Assembly: GCF_002159945.1 (NCBI RefSeq)
Contig: NZ_NFJQ01000002.1
Span: 186,001 to 250,000, forward strand
DNA: 64,000 bases
Direction of reading: 5' to 3'
Origin: Cloacibacillus sp. An23
GTDB lineage: Bacteria > Synergistota > Synergistia > Synergistales > Synergistaceae
The position numbers and the translations under genes are program-made. Positions 33,080 to 41,071 of the stretch are shown one piece after another. The notes under the pieces were generated by a model, which saw only the letters and a list, made by a program, of their open reading frames with translations, did no database searches and had not been told where the DNA came from. Positions within the stretch are counted from its first letter, which is position 1; every line of letters starts with the position of its first letter.

Positions 33080-33109
33080 AGTATAACTTTAAGGGAGGTG
33101 GTTTGCCAA
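33080..33109 (-). promoter_or_regulatory. Promoter of the putative toxin RNA
   Basis: On the minus strand, TTGGCA (33104-33109), an 18-bp spacer and TATACT (33080-33085). It overlaps the SD and start codon of the baseplate gene at 33109, so the two transcription units are divergent and interleaved. Confidence 0.55.
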
Positions 33110-33669
33110 TGCCGGACAACACCCGCGAACAGTGGACGCTGATGCAGGAGGGACGGACGCTTATCACGTTCACCTCCATGCTCGAGACTCACGTCCAGAG
33201 CGACAGCGTTGTACCCGAAGAAGCGCTCGAACAGGGCTCATTCGCGGCCTACAACCGCACGCAGTATTCCGACGTGTTCCGCGTGCGGCTCGCCATCGAG
33301 GGCGACGCCTCGGAGCTCCAGCAGGCGCAGGAAACGCTCAAGAAGCTCAAGAGCGGCACGGACACGTTCTCGCTCGTCACGCCGGACTATGAGCACGAAA
33401 ACCTCACGCTCGAATCCTACGACTACATGCGCAACCAGAGGCAAGGCAACGGGCTGCTCATCGTCGATATGCGTATCAAGGAGATACGCGAGGTGCAGAC
33501 CGGCACGGCGACGCTCACGACGACACAGTGCAAAAACGCCTCGAACGCGAGCAAGCAGAAGACGGGGCGCACTCAGCCAAAGGAGCCAAGTGATAAGACA
33601 AAAGAGTCCGTAGACAACAGGACGATGGCGAGGGCTCTGGAGGACGCATTGACTGGAGGCGGTGCGTAA
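33109..33669 (+). CDS. Baseplate/tail hub-associated protein
   Basis: A 186-residue protein after the tape measure, the usual place for a small tail protein linking tape measure and baseplate. Core MQEGRTLITFTSMLETHV and LKSGTDTFSLVTPDYEHENL; the C-terminal 50 residues are Lys/Thr/Ser-rich and probably disordered. ATG 33109 has GGGAGGTGG upstream. The stop overlaps the next ATG (TAATG). Confidence 0.65.
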   Translation: MPDNTREQWTLMQEGRTLITFTSMLETHVQSDSVVPEEALEQGSFAAYNRTQYSDVFRVRLAIEGDASELQQAQETLKKLKSGTDTFSLVTPDYEHENLTLESYDYMRNQRQGNGLLIVDMRIKEIREVQTGTATLTTTQCKNASNASKQKTGRTQPKEPSDKTKESVDNRTMARALEDALTGGGA

Positions 33670-33992
33670 TGCTTCAGATACCGCTCAAAAACCTTCCGTC
33701 GCAGGAGTTTCAGGTCGTCCTCGATAACCAGAACTGTACGATATTCGTCTACTGGCGCTTCGGGCTGATGTTCCTCGACCTTACCGTCGGGGATAACGTT
33801 GTATGCCGCGGCGCTATCTGCCGCAACGGCGCGAGCATCACGCAGTTCCCGTCGCTCTACTTCCGCGGCTCGCTGCACTTCTGGGACACGCAGGGTAACC
33901 AGAAATCGCCGCAGTGGGACGGGCTCGCAGACCGCTACGTACTGCTCTATCTCTCCGAGGGCGAGGAAGTACCGCTCGCCTTGCAGTACTAG
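33669..33992 (+). CDS. Small baseplate plug-like protein
   Basis: A 107-residue protein with IPLKNLPSQEFQVVLDNQNC, MFLDLTVGDNVVCRGAIC and RYVLLYLSEGEE. It matches the short phage protein usually found before the hub gene in this type of myovirus (cytosine-free name DUF6983-like). The function is inferred from position. Confidence 0.7.
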   Translation: MLQIPLKNLPSQEFQVVLDNQNCTIFVYWRFGLMFLDLTVGDNVVCRGAICRNGASITQFPSLYFRGSLHFWDTQGNQKSPQWDGLADRYVLLYLSEGEEVPLALQY

Positions 33993-34003
33993 GAGGCGCG
34001 GAG

Positions 34004-34879
34004 ATGCCGCAGTCGTTCTCACTAAAAACCATTCGCACGACGATAACGCTCGGGCAAGGTACGTTCTCGTCGGGCGGCAACACAAAGATAATCGAAGGGC
34101 TTGCCACTGAGGTCGAAGTCTCAAAGCCCGGACTGCCGGAGAAAAACAGCGCGACGGTCAAGATTGCGAACATTAGGCTTGACGACATGGAGCAGATGAC
34201 CTTCCTCGCGTTCCAGCCGCTTCAATCGCTCAAAAACACGATTACGATAGAGGCCGGGATTCAGGGACAGGAGCTGGACGTCGTTTTCAAAGGCGAGATA
34301 ACAAGCGCCTTCGCGGACTTCTCCGGTGCGCCGGAGGTGTGGTTCAAAATCGAGGCTATATCCGGCGGCTACGCGGCGCAGATAGGCGCGAAGCCTATGA
34401 GCGTCAACGGCGAAGCTCTCGCTGCCGACCTTATCAAACAGTTCGCTACGGAGATAGGCTACAGCTTCCGCAATGAGGGCGTGACGGCGAGCGTCCGCAA
34501 CGCCACGTTCAACGGCTCGCCCATCGAGAAAGCCAAAGCCGTTGCCGACGAGGTAGGCGCGGAGCTGCTTATAGACGACGACACGATGGTGCTCATGGAG
34601 TATGACAAACCGCGCGGCGACAACGTGCCGCTTTCGGTCGAGACGGGGCTCGTCGGCTATCCGAGCTTTACGTCGGACGGCATCGCATGCTCGTGTTTTT
34701 ACGACCCGAACCTCAAGCAGGGCGGCGCAATAGAGCTGCAAAGCATCGTGCCGCGCGCGTCCGGGCGCTGGAAGATAACGAAGCTCACGCACAAGCTCTC
34801 GGCCTACGTGACGGGTGGCGGCTCGTGGAACACCGCCATCGAGGCGGCCTACATAGGAGGCGGGAATAATGCCAAGTAA
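34004..34879 (+). CDS. Baseplate hub protein
   Basis: A 291-residue protein with SFSLKTIRTTITLGQGTF, VKIANIRLDDMEQMTFLAF and KITKLTHKLSAYVTGGGSWN, fitting gp44/XkdQ-type hub proteins that trimerise around the spike. ATG 34004 after GGAGGCGCGGAG. The 3' end overlaps the spike gene. Confidence 0.75.
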   Translation: MPQSFSLKTIRTTITLGQGTFSSGGNTKIIEGLATEVEVSKPGLPEKNSATVKIANIRLDDMEQMTFLAFQPLQSLKNTITIEAGIQGQELDVVFKGEITSAFADFSGAPEVWFKIEAISGGYAAQIGAKPMSVNGEALAADLIKQFATEIGYSFRNEGVTASVRNATFNGSPIEKAKAVADEVGAELLIDDDTMVLMEYDKPRGDNVPLSVETGLVGYPSFTSDGIACSCFYDPNLKQGGAIELQSIVPRASGRWKITKLTHKLSAYVTGGGSWNTAIEAAYIGGGNNAK

Positions 34880-35486
34880 CGGCGCTGTCAAGGGCAACAA
34901 GCGGCTCACGTCCGGCTCGTCGGAGTTCAACGCGATGGAGTTCCTCATACGTAACACGATTCTCGGGCTCGTGAACACCGCCATCCCGGTAATCGTGACG
35001 GCGGTAGACGCGGGCGGCGCGGGCGCGGCGACGGGCTACGTCACGGTCAAACCGCTCGTCTGCCAGGTGGACGGCTTCGGCGAGACGTTAGACCCCGCCG
35101 AGCTGTTCCGAGTGCCTTACGCGCGCGTGCAGGGCGGCGTCGCGGCTCTGGTAATCGACCCAGTTGTCGGGGATGTCGGCCTCGCGGTCTTTGCGAAGTC
35201 CGACTGCTCCAACGTCGCGCAGATGCAGGACAAGCCGGTGCAGCCCGGGTCGTTCCGCAAGTTCTCGATGTCCGACGGCTTTTACATCGGCGGCTTCCTC
35301 AACCGCGCGCCGTCGGTCTACATCGAGGTCAAGCAAGACCAAAGCATAGTCATAACGGCATCGGGCGGCGTGACGGTCAACGCGCCTACGGTGACGGTGC
35401 CGAGCGGCGACGTGATAGCGTCGGGAAAATCGTTAGTCAACCACACCCATATGGGGGTGCATGGCGAGACGTCGCCGCCGCTATAA
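34869..35486 (+). CDS. Baseplate spike protein (Gp138 N-terminal type)
   Basis: A 205-residue protein. Residues 20-120 are an OB-like Gp138_N domain (MEFLIRNTILGLVNTAIPVI, VIDPVVGDVGLAVFAKSD). The C-terminus has beta-helical IVITASGGVTVNAPTVTVPS and ends with NHTHMGVHG, a His cluster typical of an iron-binding spike tip. It pierces the outer membrane, which fits a diderm host. Confidence 0.85.
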   Translation: MPSNGAVKGNKRLTSGSSEFNAMEFLIRNTILGLVNTAIPVIVTAVDAGGAGAATGYVTVKPLVCQVDGFGETLDPAELFRVPYARVQGGVAALVIDPVVGDVGLAVFAKSDCSNVAQMQDKPVQPGSFRKFSMSDGFYIGGFLNRAPSVYIEVKQDQSIVITASGGVTVNAPTVTVPSGDVIASGKSLVNHTHMGVHGETSPPL

Positions 35487-35505
35487 GGAGGCAGGCCATG
35501 AAAAC

Positions 35506-35862
35506 ATGAAAAAACGCTCTCTCTTACTCAACGACAAATGGGACATCTTTCTAAGCCCGTCCGGGGACATAGCTCTCACGGACGGGCTTTATTGTGACGC
35601 GCAAAACATCGCGAACGCGGTACGGCTCTTCACCAACGACGCATATCTCGCTAAGGACAAGGGAGTGCCGCACTTCGCGATTGACCTCGGGCTCATGCCC
35701 TCCGCGTCGGTCGTCCGCTCGCGCTTCCGCAAAGCGGCGAACGAAGTCGAGAATATCGCGGACTCCGAAGTGACGATAACAGACATAACGCCGGGGCGCG
35801 TGCTTGAGGGCTACATAGACGCGATAACGGACGAGGGCGAAGCCCTCCGCGTGGAGCTGTGA
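35506..35862 (+). CDS. Baseplate wedge protein (gp25/DUF2634-like)
   Basis: A 118-residue protein: LLNDKWDIFLSPSGDIALTD, DAQNIANAVRLFTNDAYLAK, FRKAANEVENIADSEVTITD. This is the DUF2634/gp25 wedge layout. ATG 35506 is preceded by a three-codon ORF (ATG at 35499) whose TGA overlaps it, so it may be translated by reinitiation from AGGAGG at 35487. Confidence 0.75.
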   Translation: MKKRSLLLNDKWDIFLSPSGDIALTDGLYCDAQNIANAVRLFTNDAYLAKDKGVPHFAIDLGLMPSASVVRSRFRKAANEVENIADSEVTITDITPGRVLEGYIDAITDEGEALRVEL

Positions 35863-35877
35863 CGGGGAGGTGAGCGA

Positions 35878-37086
35878 ATGGCAATAACTTTCGACCCGCA
35901 GACGGGGCTGTCCGCAGAGGACAGCGAGACGATACGCGCCGCGATAGTCGCGGACTGGCAGGCGATATTTGACGACGAAGACGCGACGCTCAACACCGAG
36001 CCGGAGTCTCCGGCGGGGCAGATAATCGACTCTCTGACCGCCTTCGTCACGGCTAAGGATACCGAGCTGCTCAACATCGCAAATCAGTTCAATCCGCTTG
36101 TTGCGGACGGACGCTTTCAGGACGCGATTGCGAAGATATATTTCATCACGCGAAAGACCGCCGAACCGACGGTCGTCACGTGCCAGTGTACGGGCTTGCA
36201 GGGTACCGTTATCCCGCAGGGCGCGATAATCCAGAACACGGACGGATACAGGCTTTCCTCGGTCGGCGAGGCCACAATCCCGGACACCGGCGTCGCGAAC
36301 GTCGAGTTTGCGCTCGAGGAGACAGGGCCTATCGACGTCGGCGCGAACACTTGCACGACGATAGTCACGGTCATACCCGGCTGGGACACCGTGAACAACG
36401 CCGTCGCAGGAGTACCTGGGCGCGACGAGGAAAGCCGCGCGGAGTTCGAGGCGCGGCGCTACGCGAGCGTGGCAAACAACGCGCACGGCTCGGTTGCGGC
36501 GGTCTACGGGACGCTGGCTAACATCAACGGCGTGCTCGACGTGGAAGTGCTCGAAAACAGGGGTGACTCGCCCACGACGCTGTGGAGCGTGGAAATACCG
36601 GGGCATTCCGTCGCCATCTGCATTTACGGCGGCGACAACGACGAGATAGCCGAAGCCATCTACATGAAGCTCGGAAACGGCTGCGGCACGACCGGGAACA
36701 CCGAGGTTACGTACACCAACGAGACTGGCGGAGTCTACAACTATTACATTCTGCGCCCCACGCCCCAGCCGGTGCAGGTGCAGGTGACGATACGCGCGAC
36801 GGAGCGCACGCCCGCAACGATAGTCAACGACCTCAAGGCAGCGATAGTCAACGACTTCTACGGCAACGACGAAAATAGCGGCAACACGCGCGTCGGGCTT
36901 GCGGAGGTCGTTTACTCGTCCCGCTTCTCGATAGCCGCCATCAAGACCGCCGGAGTCGTTGACCTAGTGGACATACAGATAGGGCTTAACAACGGCGCTC
37001 TGTCCAATTACATCACGATACCGGGCAACGTCGAGCCGGTGCTTACGGAGGACGACGTGACCGTCGTAATCGAGAACGATGATTGA
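35878..37086 (+). CDS. Baseplate J-like protein
   Basis: A 402-residue wedge protein with FDPQTGLSAEDSETIRAAIV, EPESPAGQIIDSLTAFVTAK, TGLQGTVIPQGAIIQNTDGY and AGVPGRDEESRAEFEARRYA, the standard Baseplate_J/XkdT signature. Builds the baseplate periphery. Its 3' end overlaps the next gene by 8 bp. Confidence 0.88.
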   Translation: MAITFDPQTGLSAEDSETIRAAIVADWQAIFDDEDATLNTEPESPAGQIIDSLTAFVTAKDTELLNIANQFNPLVADGRFQDAIAKIYFITRKTAEPTVVTCQCTGLQGTVIPQGAIIQNTDGYRLSSVGEATIPDTGVANVEFALEETGPIDVGANTCTTIVTVIPGWDTVNNAVAGVPGRDEESRAEFEARRYASVANNAHGSVAAVYGTLANINGVLDVEVLENRGDSPTTLWSVEIPGHSVAICIYGGDNDEIAEAIYMKLGNGCGTTGNTEVTYTNETGGVYNYYILRPTPQPVQVQVTIRATERTPATIVNDLKAAIVNDFYGNDENSGNTRVGLAEVVYSSRFSIAAIKTAGVVDLVDIQIGLNNGALSNYITIPGNVEPVLTEDDVTVVIENDD

Positions 37087-37750
37087 TTTTCACGAGCTCA
37101 ACCTTGAGACGATACAGTCTCAGTACGGCGCGAGCCCGCACCTCCGCGGAATCATCGAGGCGGCGGCGAAGCGTATAGACCCTAACAGCGACATCAACAC
37201 GTTTTACGAGAAGATTTTCAATCTCGACACGGCGGAAGGCATAGGACTCGACATCTGGGGGCAGATAGTCGCCGTTCCGCGCCGCATGTTGGTGCCGAGC
37301 GGCGAATACTTCGGCTTCGACGGCTCACAGCTCAACCCGTTCAACCAAGCGCCGTTTTACAACTCCGCGACCCTGGGCGAGTTCTACGAGCTAGCCGACG
37401 AGGCTTACAGAAAACTCATCTACTACAAGGCTATGGCGAACATCTCCGAGGACACAGCGGAGGCGCAGAACCGGCTGCTGTCGCTGCTCTTCGGCGACGT
37501 GGTAACGTCCATCGGCCTTGAGGGCATCGTCCCAAACGGGATTATGAAGATACGAGTTATCTTCTACTTCTACCTTTCGAGCTACGAAATCGAGATTTTT
37601 AAGAACTACGGCCTGCTCAACCGCGGCGCGGGCGTCGGCTGGGAATACTACCAGATCGACCCCGACCGTACTTTTGGCTTCGACGGCTCAGGCTTACAGC
37701 CGTTTAACCAGGGGACGTTTGACGGCTACGGCATTGTGCAGGGCGCATGA
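37079..37750 (+). CDS. DUF2612 tail protein
   Basis: A 223-residue protein: LNLETIQSQYGASPHLRGII, IFNLDTAEGIGLDIWGQIVA, YRKLIYYKAMANISEDTAEA and two copies of FGFDGS.L.PFNQ. It occupies the gpI/YmfQ position between J and the fibre genes and probably attaches fibres to the baseplate. Confidence 0.78.
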   Translation: MIDFHELNLETIQSQYGASPHLRGIIEAAAKRIDPNSDINTFYEKIFNLDTAEGIGLDIWGQIVAVPRRMLVPSGEYFGFDGSQLNPFNQAPFYNSATLGEFYELADEAYRKLIYYKAMANISEDTAEAQNRLLSLLFGDVVTSIGLEGIVPNGIMKIRVIFYFYLSSYEIEIFKNYGLLNRGAGVGWEYYQIDPDRTFGFDGSGLQPFNQGTFDGYGIVQGA

Positions 37751-37763
37751 AGGAGTGTGAGAC

Positions 37764-38513
37764 ATGGCACAGCCGAATTTTATACCTGAGCCGTTTGCAA
37801 TAAACGGCGATAAGAACACTATCCCGGAGAGCACGACGGCGGGCGCGGCGAGCTGGCAGTTGGGCTTCCCGCCGATAACCGCGCTTCCGCTCGGGGCCGG
37901 AGGCGTGGCCCCCGACCGCAAGGACTTCAACGCCGTCCTTTACGCGCTTTCGGCGCACGCGGTGTTCATGCAGACCGGCGGCGTCTGGACATACGACGCG
38001 CAGCAGAGCTACGCGCCTCCCGCGCTGGTCTACGACGATTCCGACGACAATCTGTATTTCTGCGTCGGAGCCAACGGCCCGAATGGCACGGTGATGGCTC
38101 CGCACTCGGACACGACGGGGCAATACTGGCAAAAAATGCCGTGGGGAGATATGACGTGGCTGTTTGAGCCTATCCCTACGCGGACGGGCGACACTACTTT
38201 CACCGTGGCGGGCGACGCCACAGGCAAGTTCCCGATGGGCAAGCTGCTGCGCTTCAACTCGTCCGACGCTTATCTCTGCCGCGTCTTCGGTTCGCCGGTC
38301 TACGGCAGCGGGCTGACGACGGTCACGGTGTGGTTCGACAACGCTAATAACGTCATACCGTCGCCGATAACGAGGCTCGAGCGCAGCAGGCTTATCCCAG
38401 AGGCTACCGCGCGCGGCGTGGCGCTCGTCACGACGACGCAGTACAGCCAAGACCAGATTACAAAGCTGCTGCAAAGCTACTGCTACAGCTCGGTCACTAT
38501 AAAGGGGGCGTAA
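37764..38513 (+). CDS. Tail fibre stem protein
   Basis: A 249-residue protein with an N-terminal virion-attachment region (PEPFAINGDKNTIPES, FPPITALPLGAGGVAPDRKD, FNAVLYALSAHAV), a carbohydrate-binding-like YFCVGANGPNGTV segment and a helical end. It lies directly before the fibre-tip genes. Probably the invariable stem on which tip proteins act. The next gene starts 4 bp after its stop region. Confidence 0.72.
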   Translation: MAQPNFIPEPFAINGDKNTIPESTTAGAASWQLGFPPITALPLGAGGVAPDRKDFNAVLYALSAHAVFMQTGGVWTYDAQQSYAPPALVYDDSDDNLYFCVGANGPNGTVMAPHSDTTGQYWQKMPWGDMTWLFEPIPTRTGDTTFTVAGDATGKFPMGKLLRFNSSDAYLCRVFGSPVYGSGLTTVTVWFDNANNVIPSPITRLERSRLIPEATARGVALVTTTQYSQDQITKLLQSYCYSSVTIKGA

Positions 38514-38516
38514 GAC

Positions 38517-39086
38517 ATGAGCATACCGATGGACGTTGTTTATGTGCCGGACGAGTACGGCAATCTAATCCAGACCAGGGTCCCGACCGCAATCGGCTTC
38601 CCGACGTGGTTCGCTGGCCCGGAAATCCCGGAGGGCTATCTCTACTGCGACGGCAGCGAGGTCAACCGCAACGTGTACAAGGAGCTCTTTGCCGCCATAG
38701 GCACCACGTGGGGAGCCGGGGATGGTGCGGATACGTTCAACATCCCTGACCTCAGAGGCATCTTTGTGCGCGGCGACGGCGGGGAGAACAATGCGGATTT
38801 GGGAGTGAGGCAGGGTGATGCAATACGGAACATTAAGGGACGGTTGTTTGATTATCTATGGCAAGATGTAAACGGTGGTGATGTACCGATATTATCAGCA
38901 TCTAACAATGGTTGCTTTGGCAACAATACAACTGACACGAATGAAGCGCGAAGTGTAGCGAACCCAAATACAATCAAATTAACCGGTTATGACGGAATTT
39001 TGTTTGACGCTTCGCGTGTTGTCCCCACCGCCGCCGAGAACCGCCCCGTAAATGTCGCGTTAAGACCCTGCATCAGATACGTATAG
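38517..39086 (+). CDS. Tail collar fibre-tip protein A (no poly-G leader)
   Basis: A 189-residue phage tail-collar (PF07484-type) protein: PTWFAGPEIPEGYLYCDGSE, ELFAAIGTTWGAGDGADTFN, IPDLRGIFVRG, and the terminal PVNVALRPCIRYV. The middle (codons 100-165) is more AT-rich and variable, as expected for a receptor-binding part. Unlike the five other tip genes it is coupled tightly to the stem gene and has no G-tract leader, so it should be made always. Confidence 0.85.
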   Translation: MSIPMDVVYVPDEYGNLIQTRVPTAIGFPTWFAGPEIPEGYLYCDGSEVNRNVYKELFAAIGTTWGAGDGADTFNIPDLRGIFVRGDGGENNADLGVRQGDAIRNIKGRLFDYLWQDVNGGDVPILSASNNGCFGNNTTDTNEARSVANPNTIKLTGYDGILFDASRVVPTAAENRPVNVALRPCIRYV

Positions 39087-39100
39087 GAGGAAACAAAACA

Positions 39101-39192
39101 ATGACAGTTAGTATATGCAAACGGGGGGGGGGCGCTCCTCCATAGGACGCAACATATAGTTAACATATCCCGCGCGCGGAGGGCGGACTGAG
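39101..39192 (+). promoter_or_regulatory. Poly-G leader 1 (10 G, out of phase)
   Basis: A leader ORF with SD AGGAGG (39085-39090) and ATG 39101 reads MTVSICKRGGGAPP and stops at TAG 39143-39145. The tract is G10 (39123-39132). With 9 G the same frame would stay open to TGA 39189-39191, one base before the fibre ATG 39193. CGCTCCTCC after the tract can pair, with one bulge, with GGAGGGCG, the fibre gene's SD. Present state: coupling off. Confidence 0.75.
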
Positions 39193-39783
39193 ATGCCGGA
39201 CATCGAGAGCTACGGCGTTGACGAATATGGCCAGTCCTCGGGCGTCAGATCCAGATCGCGCGTGGGTGACATCGTTTTCTCGCCGCGAGCCACCCCGCGC
39301 GCTGGCACGCTGGTCTGCGACGGCTCTGCTGTGTCTCGACAGACGTATAAGGAGCTGTTTGACTTCCTCGGCGTTTCCTGCGGCGCAGGAGATGGCGAGA
39401 CTACGTTTAACTTGCCCGACCTACGCGACGTATGGATACTCTGCGCTGGGACGGAGCACGAGGCGGGGGACCGTGTCGCGGAGGGGCTGCCAAATTTGAC
39501 AGGACAAATACAAGCACGTAATTATTCCAACAACTCAGGCTCGCCAATGCCGCCCAATAACATTGTGGATAGTGGAGTTTATAATGGCGCAGGGTTAATA
39601 TCCACAGAATTCCAATCAGGGGATGAATGGGGAGACGTTTTGAGCACGGGCACCAGCAACACAACCGGGCAAAGGACTACTGTGTTGAGGTTTAACGCAC
39701 AAAACGACAATGACATCTACGGCGCATCCGACCACGTAACGCCCAAAAGCGTGGTGTTGACGCCGTGCATAATCTACGAGTAG
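39193..39783 (+). CDS. Tail collar fibre-tip protein B
   Basis: A 196-residue tail-collar protein: RATPRAGTLVCDGSAVSRQT, ELFDFLGVSCGAGDGETTFN, LPDLRDVWILCAG and the terminal SVVLTPCIIYE. The end (YGASDHVTPKSVVLTPCI) is shared with C and G, while the middle differs. Its own SD is GGAGGG (39177-39183). Preceded by poly-G leader 1, at present out of phase, so expression is predicted to be low. Confidence 0.85.
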   Translation: MPDIESYGVDEYGQSSGVRSRSRVGDIVFSPRATPRAGTLVCDGSAVSRQTYKELFDFLGVSCGAGDGETTFNLPDLRDVWILCAGTEHEAGDRVAEGLPNLTGQIQARNYSNNSGSPMPPNNIVDSGVYNGAGLISTEFQSGDEWGDVLSTGTSNTTGQRTTVLRFNAQNDNDIYGASDHVTPKSVVLTPCIIYE

Positions 39784-39800
39784 ATAGGAGATATTGAACA

Positions 39801-39902
39801 ATGATACAGCATACACGCAGAAAGTGTACACGGGGGGGGGCAATCCTCCCTAGTTAGTAGTCATATAGTAGCCATTTCGCCGCTCTCAGGGAGTGCTGCA
39901 TG
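39801..39902 (+). promoter_or_regulatory. Poly-G leader 2 (9 G, out of phase)
   Basis: SD TAGGAG and ATG 39801; tract G9 (39832-39840). The present frame stops at TAG 39855-39857. With 8 G it stays open to TGA 39901-39903, overlapping the fibre ATG 39903 (TGATG; ATG 39900 gives ATGA). CTCCCT (39846-39851) complements AGGGAG (39888-39893), the fibre SD. Present state: coupling off. Nearly identical to leader 5. Confidence 0.75.
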
Positions 39903-40433
39903 ATGGCCCGCGTCAGAGAGTACGGCGTCGACGAGACCGGCGCGCCGAGCAGCGTACTGCTGGGCTGCGCGATAGGCGACATCATCCCGCACTTCGGCAG
40001 CACGCCGCCGCCTGGGACGCTCGTTTGCGACGGCTCGGAAATCTCGCGCGAGACCTACCACGAGCTTTATGAGGAGATAGGCGCGCTCTGCGGGCCGGGC
40101 GACGGCTCTACGACGTTTAATTTGCCAGACCTGCGCGGGCGGTGGATGGTGGGCGCTGACACAGAACGCGGTGCGGGCGAAGAGGTAGCGGAGGGGCTGC
40201 CGGACATCGTTGGTACAGTTGGATGGGTCAACGACAATTTGTTTACCGTGGCAAGTGGCGCTTTTTCTGGCGTGCCAGGCAAAAACGACTACGGAGTTAT
40301 TGCGCAACCGACTTCGAACACGACTCTGTCTAGAGTGAACTTCAACGCTTCAGCGTCTAACCCTACCTACGGTGCATCCAACCACGTCACGCCCGCGAGC
40401 GTGGCAATTTTGCCATGCATCGTTTACGAGTAA
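39903..40433 (+). CDS. Tail collar fibre-tip protein C
   Basis: A 176-residue (177 from ATG 39900) tail-collar protein: GSTPPPGTLVCDGSEISRET, LYEEIGALCGPGDGSTTFNL, PDLRGRWMVGAD, end YGASNHVTPASVAILPCIVY. N- and C-terminal parts match B and G, with a distinct middle. Controlled by poly-G leader 2, at present out of phase. Confidence 0.85.
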   Translation: MARVREYGVDETGAPSSVLLGCAIGDIIPHFGSTPPPGTLVCDGSEISRETYHELYEEIGALCGPGDGSTTFNLPDLRGRWMVGADTERGAGEEVAEGLPDIVGTVGWVNDNLFTVASGAFSGVPGKNDYGVIAQPTSNTTLSRVNFNASASNPTYGASNHVTPASVAILPCIVYE

Positions 40434-40455
40434 TAATCACAGGAGGACACATACA

Positions 40456-40534
40456 ATGTTAGCATACTGTAAGTATATACGGGGGGGGTAGTCCTCCCCA
40501 GTAGTCATCTCTTTGTTGCCGCGGAGGACGCAAG
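40456..40534 (+). promoter_or_regulatory. Poly-G leader 3 (8 G, out of phase)
   Basis: SD AGGAGG (40441-40446), ATG 40456, tract G8 (40481-40488), stop TAG 40489-40491 right after the tract. With 9 G the frame runs to TGA 40536-40538, overlapping the fibre start 40535 as ATGA. GTCCTCC (40491-40497) is a perfect complement of GGAGGAC (40523-40529), the fibre SD. Present state: coupling off. Confidence 0.75.
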
Positions 40535-41041
40535 ATGATTGGCGTCAGGAGTGGCATCAATGAGTATGGCCAGCCATCGAAGTTCATACTCTCTGGCTAT
40601 GTTGGCGAGTTCAAGTATTTCGGTTTCGAGAGCGTTCCGCCGCACTGCCTTGCCTGTGACGGCAGCGAGGTAAGTCGTGAGACGTACAGCGAGCTTTTCG
40701 CGGTGTTCGGCACGATGTATGGGGCCGGTAACGGGACTACGACGTTCAACTTGCCGGATTTCCGTGGCGCGTTTTTGCGTTGTGTCGGCGGCAATGCAGC
40801 TAATTTAGGAGTATTGCAAGATGCTACTCTCGTTGGTCAATATTGTCTTGGCAACAATGGTTCCCAAATTGCACTTGCTGTGTACCAACGAGATAGCGAA
40901 GGGACGCTTCCAAGGGCAAATACATCATACTCATATACACCAATGGGGTATATACCACAAAGTGAAATTGTAAGCGGAAATATTGGGTGGACATCTCGGC
41001 CACTCAACTATGCAGTCAACATCTGCGTAGTCTACGAATAA
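40535..41041 (+). CDS. Tail collar fibre-tip protein D
   Basis: A 168-residue tail-collar protein: ESVPPHCLACDGSEVSRETY, ELFAVFGTMYGAGNGTTTFN, LPDFRGAFLRCVG, end PLNYAVNICVVYE. The middle and C-terminal coding part (from about 40790) is clearly AT-rich, pointing to a separately acquired receptor-binding module. Controlled by poly-G leader 3, now out of phase. Confidence 0.85.
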   Translation: MIGVRSGINEYGQPSKFILSGYVGEFKYFGFESVPPHCLACDGSEVSRETYSELFAVFGTMYGAGNGTTTFNLPDFRGAFLRCVGGNAANLGVLQDATLVGQYCLGNNGSQIALAVYQRDSEGTLPRANTSYSYTPMGYIPQSEIVSGNIGWTSRPLNYAVNICVVYE

Positions 41042-41071
41042 TCTAAAAATCCCGAAAGGAGCAAATTGAAT

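Noticed and set aside
35551-36606. Long minus-strand frame across the baseplate genes
   Set aside because: Same GC-bias shadow; the + strand Baseplate_J and wedge genes explain the sequence.
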